This document shows positions 33,701 to 42,969 of a DNA stretch of 64,000 nucleotides, one piece after another. The notes beneath the pieces are model-generated. The model had not been told where the DNA came from, did no database searches, and saw nothing but the letters and a program-made list of their open reading frames with translations. The stretch is from positions 1,873,501-1,937,500 of the forward strand of contig NC_133028.1 in the NCBI RefSeq assembly GCF_048771995.1. Reading direction: 5' to 3'. This stretch comes from Taeniopygia guttata (lineage: Eukaryota; Chordata; Aves; Passeriformes; Estrildidae). Each line of letters opens with the position of its first letter. Within the stretch, counting starts at the first letter, position 1. The position numbers were made by a program, and so were the translations under genes.

Positions 33701-36700
33701 GCTGTGACATAGCCCAGCCCCTCGGGGGGTCCCTTTGGGGCGGTTTGGGGCTGGATTTGGGGTGTCTCCGTGGGTCCCTTTGGCCCAGTTTGGGGCTGGA
33801 TTTGGGGTGTCCCCCTGGGGTCCCCTTGGCCCAGTTTGGGGCCGGATTTGGGGTGACCCCACCGTGTCCCCGCAGTCCCACAGGGCTGAGGGGACGTTCC
33901 AGGTGACGATGCTGCCCGGGGACGGTGTGGGCCCGGAGCTCATGCACGCTGTCAAGGAGGTCTTCAAGGTACAGCAGCTGGCCCCGAGTGTCCCCGAGTG
34001 TCCCTAAACGTCCCTGAGCATCCCTGCATGTCCCTGTGAGTTCCTCAATGTCCCTGCATCTCCCTGAATGTCCCTGCTTGTCCTTGAGTGTCCCTAAATG
34101 TCCCTAAACGTCCCTGAGTATCCCTGTGTGTCCCTGAATGTCCCTGCTTGTCCTTGAGTGTCCCTAAACATCCCTGAGTGTCCCTAAATGTTTTTGAGTA
34201 TCCCTGTGTGTCTCTGAATGTCCTTGCTTATCTTTGAGTGTCCCTAAGTGTCCCTAAATGTCCCCGAGTGTCCCTGTGTGTCCCTGTGGGTTCCTCTGTG
34301 TCCCTGAGTGTCCCTAAATGTCCCTGAGTATCCCCGAGTGTCCCTGAGTGTCCCTTCATGTCTTTGCATGTCCCTGTGAGTTCCTCTGTGTTTCTGAGTG
34401 TCCCTAAACGTCACTGTGTGTCCCTAAGTGTCCCTCTCAGTTCCTCTGTGTCCCTGAGTGTCCCTGCTTGTCCCTGAATGTCCTGGAGCATCCCTGCATG
34501 TCCCTGTGAGTTCCTCAATGTCCCTGTGTGTCCCTAAACGTCCCTGAGCATCCCTGCATGTCCCTGTGAGTCCCTGAATGTCCCTGAGTGTCCCTGTGCC
34601 CTCTGTCCCCACTGGTGCTGCCCACGGGCAGAGGGTGAGTCCCCATTCCTGGAGGGATTTGGGATATTGGGACAACTCTACCTCAAACTGGCTCTCCAAG
34701 GTAGTGGGGGAGTCCCCATTCCTGGAGGGATTTACCAACCCTGCGGATGTGGCACTTGGGGACATCCCGAGGGGTGGCCTTGGCAGTGCCGGGGCCACCT
34801 CAGAGGGTTTTCCCACGGGAAACGTCCCCTGCTTCCCTCAGTGTCACCGTGCCACTGAGGTGATCCCAGCTGGCTCAGGGCTCCGTGTCCCCCTGGGGTG
34901 TCCCCCTGGGTGTCCCCGAGGTGACTGTGGGTGGCCCTGTCCCCGTGCCAGGCCGGCAATGTCCCCGTGCACTTCGACGAGCACCACCTGAGCGAGGTGC
35001 AGAACACGGCGTCCGAGGAGAAGCTGGATCGGGTGGTGGACTCCATGAAGGAGAGCAAGGTGGCCCTCATAGGTGAGCACTGGGGAGCGTGGCCTTGTCC
35101 CTGTCCTTGTCCTTGTCCCTTGTCCCTGTCCCTGCCCTGTCCCTGTCCCTGCCCCCGGCCCCTCAGGCTGCACCAGGGCAGGTTTTTTGGGATCCTGGGA
35201 CAATTCCCCCGTGTCCTGCAGGGAAGATCCACACACCCATGGAGTACAAGGGAGACCTGGCGTCCTACGACATGAGGCTCAGGTGAGGGAAATTAATTAA
35301 TGAATCATTAATGAGTTACGGGGGAGAGGGAAAGGATGAGAAACAAAACCTTCGGTGGGACCCTGAGGGGTCCTGGAGACTTGGAGCCGTGTCCCCAGGG
35401 ACTTGGAGGGGACAGACACTGGGGAAGAAAACATTAATTAATGTTATTATTAATTTCATTAATTATGGGGAGGCAAAACTCTGGTCTGGAGCTGTCCCTG
35501 CTGACTGATCCTGCTTCCATGGAAGTTCTGGAGAAGGTGGAGAGGATCCCAGAACTCATCACCCATTAATTAATGATTAATGAGTTTTTGGGAAGCAAAA
35601 CTCCATAGCCAGGAGCTGTCCCTGCTGGCTGATCCTGCTTCCATGGAAGTTCTGGAGGTGGTGGGGTTGGATCCCAGAACTCATCACCCATTAATTAATG
35701 ATTAATGAGTTACTGGGAGGCAAAACTCCATGGTCTGGAGCTTTCCCTGCTGGCTGATTCTTCTTCCCTGGAAGTTCTGGAGATGGTGGAGAGGATCCCA
35801 GAACTCCTCACCCATTAATTAATGATTAATGAGTTATTGGGAGGCAGAAGTCTGGTCTGGAGCTGTCCCTGCTGATTGATCCTGCTTCCCTGGAAGTTCT
35901 GGAGAAGGTGGAGAGGATCCCAGAACTGCTCACCCATTAATTAATAATTGATGAGTTATTGGGAAGCAGAACTCCTGGGGGATGACCCTCGGCCAGGAGC
36001 TGTTCCTGCTGACCCTGGGGTCCCGCGGGGGGTGTCCCCAGCACTGAGGGGACACTCCGAGCCCGGGGCCGCCCCGGTGACGCTGTCCCCGTGTCCCCAG
36101 GAGGAAACTGGACCTGTTTGCCAACGTGGTGCACGTCAAGAGCCTCCCGGGATACCAGACCCGGCACAACAACCTGGACCTGGTGATCATCCGCGAGCAG
36201 ACCGAGGGCGAGTACAGCTCCCTGGAGCACGAGGTGGGCACCGGGAATGTTCCCTGGAGAAGGGAAAGTCCAGGGAATGCTCAGAGTCTGATGATGATAA
36301 CAATTCAGTAATTGAAACAAAATTGTGATGATAAGAACAATTCAATAATTGAAACAAAGTGATAAGAACAATTCAATAACTGAAAGAAGATTACGATAAG
36401 AACAATTCAATAATTGAAGGAAAATTGTGATGATAAGAACAATTCAATAATTGCAACAAAATGATAAGAACAATTCAATAATTGCAACAAAATGATAAGA
36501 ACAATTCAGTAATTGAAAGAAAATTCTGATTATGATAAGAACAATTCAATAATTGAAACAAAATTGTGATGATAAGAGCAATTCAATAATTGCAACAAAG
36601 TGATAAGAACAATTCAATAATTGAAAGAAGATTATGATAAGAACAATTCAATAATTGCAACAAAATGATAAGAACAATTCAGTAATTGAAAGAAAATTCT

Positions 36701-37565
36701 GATTATGATAAGAACAATTCAATAATTGCAACAAAATTGTGATGATAAGAACAATTCAATAATTGAAACAAAGTGATAAGAACAATTCAATAATTGCAAC
36801 AAAATGATGATAAGAACAAGTCAATAATTGAAACAAAATTGTGATGATAATAACAATTCAATAATTGCAACAAAATGATGATAAGAACAATTCAATAATT
36901 GCAACAAAATGATAAGAACAATTCAGTAACTGAAAGAAAATTCTGATTATGATAAGAACAATTCAATAATTGAAACAAAATTGTGATGATAAGAGCAATT
37001 CAATAATTGCAACAAAATTATAAGAACAATTCAATGATTGAAACAAAGTGGTGATGATAATTCAATAATTGAAACAAAATTATAAGAACAATTCAATAAT
37101 TGCAACAAAATGATGATAACAATTCAGTAATTGAAAGAAAATTATGATGATGAAAAGAACAGTTAAATTATTGAAACAAAATTGTGATGATAAGAGCAAT
37201 TCAATAGTTGAAAGAAAATGATGATAAGAACAATTCAATAATTGAAACAAAGTGCTGATGGTGATAATTGAATAATTGAAACAAAATGGTGGTGATAAGA
37301 AATATATAGTAATTGGAAGAAAATTATAATGATAAGGAATATTTAATCAAAAAATAATGATTATAAGAATGAATAGTAAATAAACTAAACTGGTGTAAGA
37401 ATAATAGATAATATAATACATATAACACATCATAAATGTGAATATTAATAACTGATTATGATGGTAATGAGAATTATAATGATGATGATGGCAATAATAA
37501 TAATAAATATGATTATGAGGAGAGGGAATAATAATAATATTAATAATATTAATATTAATAATAAC

Positions 37566-37650
<85 letters not shown>

Positions 37651-37891
37651 TTCTAATGAGAGGGAAGGGAAGCAAGCCCAGAGCAGGACAGGTGTCAGGA
37701 CAGGCCGGGGTGGCATAATAATAATTAATATAATATAATATAATATAATATAATATAATATAATATAATATAATATAATATAATATAATATAATATAATA
37801 TAATAATAGTATAGGTGATGATTATGATGATAAGGAGAGGGAAGGGCAGCAAGCCTGGAGCAGGACAGGTGTCAGGACAGTCTGGGGTGGC

Positions 37892-37936
<45 letters not shown>

Positions 37937-40900
37937 TTTAATAATAATAGTAATGAGGAGCAGGAGAGGGAAGGGAAGAGAGCCCAGAGTAGGACAGGTG
38001 TCAGGACAGGCCAGGGTGTAGTAATAATAATAATAATATAAATATAAATGTAAAATATAAATATAAATATTATAATAATAGTAATAACAACAATAATAAT
38101 AATAATAATAATAATAAAATTATGATGTTAATGACGATAAGGAGAGGGAAGGGCAGCGAGCCCGAAGCAGGACAGATGTCAGGGCACACCGGGGTGGCAT
38201 AATAATTAATAATAATAATGATGATGATGATGAGGATGATGTTGATGATGATGACAATGATGAGGAGGAGCAGGCCGCTCTCAGGCCAGCCCGGGTGGCA
38301 CAGTGAGGATGACAATGACGATGATGATGATGATGATGAGCAGTAAAGGTGTCAGGCCGCTCTCAGGCCAGCCCGGTGGCCGTGGCCTGGCCCTGACCCC
38401 GCTGTGCCCCCAGAGTGTCAAGGGGGTGATCGAGTGCCTGAAGATCATCACCAGGGCCAAGTCCCAGCGCATCGCCAAGTTCGCCTTCGACTACGCCACC
38501 AAGAAGGGCCGGGCCAAGGTCACGGCCGTGCACAAGGCCAACATCATGTGAGTGCCACTGCCCCCCTGTCCCCTCCCTGTCCCCTCCCTGTCCCCTCCCT
38601 GCGAGCTGCCACTGCCCACCGGGGCTCCGGGACACCGGGAGATGGGGGGGGGAAGGAATTCCAGGTGGGAAAAGAGAGATTGGGCTGGGAAATTGGGAAG
38701 GAATTCATGGCTGGGATGGAATTCCCAGATTTGCTGTGGCTGCCTTTGGATCCCTGGCAATGTCCAAAGCCAGGTTGGAGCAGCCTGGGGTGGTGGGAGG
38801 TGTCCCTGCCCATGGAATCAACGAACTTCAAGGTCCCTCTCCAACCCAAACCATTCCAGGATTCTGGAACTTCTCTGTTCTGGGAGAGCAGGGAGAAATC
38901 CCCTTCCTTCCCATCAGGGAGATGGGGGGAAAAGCAGCATGGGGACCCCCAAATGTGTCACTGATCCCAATTCCTGCTGGGTCCTTGCAGCTCCTGCTGG
39001 GTCCTTGCAGCTCCTGCTGGGTTCCTGCAGCTCCTGCTGGGTCCTTGCAGCTCCTGCTGGGTCCCTGTGGGTCCTGCTGGGTCCCTGTGGGTCCTGCTGG
39101 GTTCCTGCAGCTCCTGCTGGGTTCCTGCAGCTCCTGCTGGGTTCCTGCAGCTCCTGCTGGGTCCTTGCAGCTCCTGCTGGGTCCTTGCAGCTCCTGCTGG
39201 GTCCCTGTGGGTCCTGCTGGATCCCTGCAGCTCCTGCTGGATCCCTGCAGCTCCTGCTGGATCCCTGCAGCTCCTGCTGGGTTCCTGCAGCTTCTGCTGT
39301 GTTCCTTTAGCTCCTGCTGGGTTCCTGTGGCTCCTGCTGGGTCCTTGCAGCTCCTGCTGGGTCCCTGTGGGTCCTGCTGGGTCCCTGTGGGTCCTGCTGG
39401 GTTCCTGTGGGTCCTGCTGGGTCCCTGTGGGTCCTGCTGGATCCCTGTGGGTCCTGCTGGGTCCCTGCAGCCTGTGGGGTGTCCCTGCTGTCCCCCAAGC
39501 CCCGCTGGTGTTCCCTGTGCAGGAAGTTGGGGGACGGGCTGTTCCTGCAGTGCTGTAAGGAGGTGGCCGAGCTGTACCCCAAGATCAAATTCGACACCAT
39601 GATCATCGACAACTGCTGCATGCAGGTGAGCCACGCCCCATCCCGTGTCCCTGTGCCACCCTGGGCAGCTGGAACCTCCCAGCCCGGCCACACCTGGCCC
39701 CAGGGTTGTCCCAGTGTGGGGCAGGAGCTCTCCCAGCATTCCCAACAAACATTCCCAGCTCTGTCTCACCTGGCTTGTACCTCCGGGGCCATCCCAGTGC
39801 TGCTGATGGCTTGGGAGCTGCTCACCTGGGTTCCTGCAGCCTCACTGGGGCTGGGCGTGTTCCTATCCCTAAAAATTCCTCTTTGTATCCCTAAAAACTC
39901 CCCAATCCCACCGCTGCTGCTGCAGGCAGCATGGAATGGTTTGTGTTGGAGACACTTGGAGCTCACCCAGCCCCACCACGCCCGGGCTCTGCTCCCTGTG
40001 CCAGGGTGGGGCTGAGCTTCCCCACAGCTGTCCCAGGCCTCAGTGCCCCATTCCCATTCCCATTCCCGTGCCAGCTGGTGCAGAATCCCTACCAGTTCGA
40101 CGTCCTGGTGATGCCCAACCTCTACGGCAACATCGTGGACAACCTGGCCGCGGGGCTGGTGGGCGGCGCCGGCGTCGTGCCCGGCGAGAGCTACAGCGCC
40201 GAGTACGCCGTGTTCGAGCTGGTGAGCCCGGGGCATTCCAGAGGCATTCCAGAGAATTCCAGAGAGTTCCCCAGGCTGGCAGGGTGGCATGACCCCGTCT
40301 CTGTGTCCCGCAGGGAGCCCGGCACCCCTTCGCCCAGGCGGTGGGCAGGAACATCGCCAACCCCACGGCCATGCTGCTCTCGGCCTCCAACATGCTGCGG
40401 CACCTCAAGTACGTGCTGGGCTGCGGAGAGGGGGTTAGGGGGGCTCCTCAGGGGCTGACCCCCTGTTCCCCCCCTTTTCCAGCCTGGAATACCACTCCAA
40501 CATGATCTCGGATGCAGTGAAGAAGGTGATCAAAGGTGGAAAAGTGAGTGTGAGACAGTGGGTGGTGCCTGGGTCATGTTCTCTGGCTCCTCTCTTCTTT
40601 CCAGCTGGAATTCTTTCTCCTCTCCTCTTCCCAGCTGGAATTCTTGGTTCCTCTCCTCTCTCCAGCTACACTCCCAGTCCCACAGCTGTGTCCAGCCCCT
40701 GTGGTCACGTCCTGGCAGGGGAGGGACTTCTGGCAGGGCTGGGGGATCCTCCATGGCCTTGTCCCCATTTGGGTTCTTGGCAGGGTTTTCAGGGATGTTC
40801 CACAGCCCCATCCCCACCCCAGGTCCTGGAGGGATGATCCACAGCCCCTGTGCAGGTCCTGGCAGGGTTCTCAGGGACGTTCCACAGCCCCATCCCCACC

Positions 40901-42447
40901 CCAGGTCCTGGAGGGATGATCCACAGCCTCTGTGCAGGTCCTGGTAGGGTTCTTAGGGATGTCCCACAGCCCCAGTGCAGGTCCTGGCAGGGCTGTGGAG
41001 GGTCCTGCAGTCTCTCTCTGCTCTCCTGTCCCTCTCGCAGCCCTTCCCACGTTCACCTCAGCCCTTCCCCGTTTCTCCCCTCCTGTGTTGGATCTGCAGG
41101 TCCGGACCCGGGACCTGGGCGGTTACTCCACCACTTCCGACTTCGTCAAGTCCGTCATTGACAACCTGCACCCCAACTATGGGGCTTAGGACCCCCGGCA
41201 GCCCCCCAGCGCCTCGGCCCCCTCCCCACATCCCCCCCAGTGCCCCTCACCTTCCCCCACCCCCCGCAGGAGGCGGCCAGTGCGGATTTTGGGGGTTATG
41301 GGGTGGTTTGGGGGCAATGGGGCAGCACCCCAAACTCACAGGCAGCTCATAGGGACATTGGGACCACCCACCACGGCTCTGGGACCCCCATTCCCATGGG
41401 ACCCCCATTACTGGATTGTTATCCCCAAGAACAGGTCCTTGGACTGTGGGACCCCATCCCATGGGATCCTTGTGACTGTGGGATCCCCATTCCCATGGGA
41501 TCCTTACAAATGTGGGACCCCCATTCCCATGGGATCCTTACAAATGTGGGACCCCCATTCCTGTGGGTTTTTTTGTGGCTGTTGGACCAATGGGATTTGT
41601 GGGATCCCCTGTGAAAGCAGGACCTTGGACTGTGGGATCCCCATTCTCATGGGATTCTTACAAATGTGGGACCCCCATTCCTATGGGATCCCTTGGACTG
41701 TGGGATCCCCATTCCCATGGGATCCCTGTGACCATGGGGCCCCCCATTCCTGTGGGGTCGTTGTGACTGCTGGGCCAGTGGAATTGTGGAATTCTCATGG
41801 GACCACCACAACTGTGGGACCCCCATTCCCGTGGGATCTGTACAAATGTGGGATCCCCATGACCCCATTCCCGTGGGATCCATCCCATCCAGCAATAAGC
41901 AGGGTGCCATCCCCCACCCTCCCCCCTTGGCAGCTCCAGGCGTGGGGGGGACCTCAGAACACTCCAGATCTGGGGAGCTGCACCCCGTGCCCCCCAATCC
42001 GTGGGAATTGGGGCTGGCAGGGCTCTGAGCCGGCCCCAAAAACGCTGTGGGGCCAGGCCCGGTGCCACGCCGGGCTCGGGGCCGCTCCATCGCGTACTGC
42101 TCTGTAATCTGCTTTGCTAATAAAGGGTCCAGCGCTTCCTGGGGGGACTGGGGCAGCTTTTGGGGTGCTGAGCTGGGGGGGCAGTGCTGGAACCAGACTT
42201 TGGTGTGGGTCAGAGGGGTCACCAGCCCCTGCACAGATCCTCAACACACGGGGAAGGTTTTGGGGTGCAGAGGGCTCCAGGGAGCCCAACCCCACAGTGG
42301 CACAGCCCAGCCTGGGGCTGAGGGGACCCCACTTCTGTCCCCCCCTAACCTCCCCTCTCCTTGCAGGTGCGCACGGCGGACATGGGGGGCTACTCCACCT
42401 CCATGGATTTCACCCAGGCCGTGATAGATGCCCTGGAGGTGCAGTGA
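30752..42447 (+). CDS. IDH3B: IDH3B, beta subunit of mitochondrial NAD-isocitrate dehydrogenase
   Basis: Coding exons: 30752-30787, 31691-31771, 33876-33968, 34952-35072, 35222-35282, 36101-36233, 38414-38547, 39523-39625, 40075-40221, 40314-40408, 40483-40543, then either 41100-41189 (384 aa; human 385) or 42367-42447 (381 aa). Phases agree throughout. The start [25 protein letters not shown] is an Ala/Arg-rich mitochondrial presequence. The mature part has [13 protein letters not shown], the cofactor/substrate-fold segments [55 protein letters not shown] and [15 protein letters not shown], and [19 protein letters not shown]3 (alpha2-beta-gamma) oxidises isocitrate to 2-oxoglutarate in the TCA cycle, and beta is a structural/regulatory subunit. 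The YY1-overlapped ATG is the only good start. Confidence 0.97.
30940..31560. repeat. Minisatellite in IDH3B intron 1
   Basis: gtccgtgaggggtcagtgag and ggtttgggggg units, about 25 copies, all G-rich on the coding strand. Confidence 0.93.
32085..33270. repeat. CR1-derived tandem repeat in IDH3B intron 2
   Basis: Seven or eight copies of a 110-160 bp unit with gaaatggggagtccccatcc, ggagggatttgggtgggat, attgggaaaaattcctgct and ccaaaattccaggagctcct. The agtccccatccctggaggga part is a conserved CR1 segment, so an old CR1 piece seems to have been amplified in tandem. Confidence 0.85.
33975..34610. repeat. TGTCCCTGAG minisatellite in IDH3B intron 3
   Basis: Ten-bp units (tgtccctgag, tgtccctaaa), about 60 copies. 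Confidence 0.94.
34625..34815 (+). mobile_element. CR1-like LINE fragment in IDH3B intron 3
   Basis: gggagtccccattcctggag, gatgtggcacttggggacat and ggccttggcagtgccggg follow the order of the CR1 3' region (sense). The earlier 31935-31975 and 33625-33665 stretches carry smaller pieces of the same motif. Confidence 0.7.
35290..35985. repeat. ~125-bp tandem repeat in IDH3B intron 5
   Basis: About five copies of a long unit with cattaattaatgattaatga, gttattgggaggcaaaactc and ctgcttccatggaagttctg, then ggagaggatcccagaactc. Copies are very similar. Confidence 0.93.
36285..37330. repeat. AT-rich AATTCAATAATTG minisatellite in IDH3B intron 6
   Basis: Units of gataagaacaattcaataat and tgaaacaaaattgtgat over 1 kb, an AT-rich island in GC-rich DNA. 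Confidence 0.94.
37340..38345. repeat. Compound microsatellite array in IDH3B intron 6
   Basis: (TAA)n at ~37560-37650, (TATAA)n at ~37722-37805, (TAA)n at ~37892-37932 and GATGAT tracts at ~38215-38345 alternate with four copies of a GC-rich spacer (agcaggacaggtgtcaggac, near 37682, 37858, 37990 and 38166). The spacer plus microsatellite appears to have duplicated as a unit. Confidence 0.92.
38690..38885 (+). mobile_element. CR1-like LINE 3' end in IDH3B intron 7
   Basis: gccaggttggagcagcctgg, ggtgtccctgcccatgg, aaggtccctctccaacccaa and accattccaggattctgg reproduce the conserved 3' terminus of avian CR1 in sense orientation. Confidence 0.85.
38975..39475. repeat. ~20-bp minisatellite in IDH3B intron 7 containing acceptor-like motifs
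   Basis: About 25 copies of gctcctgctgggtccttgca. Many copies end in tccttgcag or ttcctgcag, which look like 3' splice sites, just upstream of the genuine acceptor at 39522. Confidence 0.92.
40790..41000. repeat. ~60-bp tandem repeat in IDH3B intron 11
   Basis: Three to four copies of a unit with ggtcctggcagggttctcag and gatgatccacagcc. Confidence 0.85.
41100..41189 (+). CDS. IDH3B: IDH3B alternative last exon A
   Basis: Follows gatctgcag and reads [20 protein letters not shown] to the end DNLHPNYGA, stop TAG 41187-41189. Its own AATAAA is at 42119-42124, so this form has a ~930-nt 3' UTR. It corresponds to the main mammalian beta C-terminus (RTRDMGGYSTTTDF type). Confidence 0.92.
   Translation, partial: VRTRDLGGYSTTSDFVKSVIDNLHPNYGA
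41385..41885. repeat. Tandem repeat in the 3' UTR of IDH3B form A
   Basis: About 12 units with gggacccccattcccatggg and atccttacaaatgtg. It lies in the 3' UTR when exon A is used and in the intron when exon B is used. Confidence 0.88.
42119..42124 (+). terminator. AATAAA poly(A) signal of IDH3B form A
   Basis: tgctAATAAAgggtcc, about 930 nt after stop A. Confidence 0.8.
42367..42447 (+). CDS. IDH3B: IDH3B alternative last exon B
   Basis: Follows ctccttgcag and reads [20 protein letters not shown], then DALEVQ, stop TGA 42445-42447. It is a paralogous copy of exon A at the same phase (both begin at a codon boundary after exon 11). Its own AATAAA is at 42471. Mammalian IDH3B also produces two C-termini from alternative 3' exons, so this arrangement appears conserved. 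Confidence 0.9.
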   Translation: MRTADMGGYSTSMDFTQAVIDALEVQ

Positions 42448-42470
42448 CCTCACCCCGCCCCGGCGACTCC

Positions 42471-42476
42471 AATAAA
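42471..42476 (+). terminator. AATAAA poly(A) signal of IDH3B form B
   Basis: ctccAATAAAgtgg, 24 nt after stop B. The IDH3B end is about 100-150 bp from the convergent NOP56 end. Confidence 0.85.
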
Positions 42477-42616
42477 GTGGCCTCAGGTGTGACCGTGCTG
42501 CCGTCGGTGTCCCTCGGCCCGGGCAGGCCGCTGGTGACAGGGTGACCCCCGTGGGGACAGCCTGGGCACCCCCTGCCACGGAGCAGGACAGGAGGGCTCA
42601 GCAACGACCTCAGCCC

Positions 42617-42622
42617 TTTATT
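42617..42622 (-). terminator. AATAAA poly(A) signal of NOP56
   Basis: TTTATT on the + strand (cagccctttattggg), 348 nt beyond the NOP56 stop codon. It defines a 3' UTR of about 370 nt. Confidence 0.85.
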
Positions 42623-42969
42623 GGGGTGCGGGGCCTGCCCTGCACTGAGCAGGGAGGGGACACGGCCTGGGGACAGCCCCAGGGAAAGGGACACAGCCTG
42701 GGGACAGCCCAGGGAAAGGGACACGGCCCGGGGACAGCCCCACACAGCCCTAAGTCCCCAGGGATGGGACGTGGGGTTCAAAGTTCCACTGTGTAAGGCA
42801 CAGTCCAGGGGCTGCTGGTGGCCAGAAGGACTCACCCAGGCCACCACGAGGGGCTGTGACACGTTCCCAGTGGCCACAATGCCGCAGGACATGGCTGGGG
42901 ACACCTCGGAGCGGCTCCGGGCTCCTGCCTGTCCATCAGTCTGTCAGTCCATGTACTGCTCTCTGCTCC

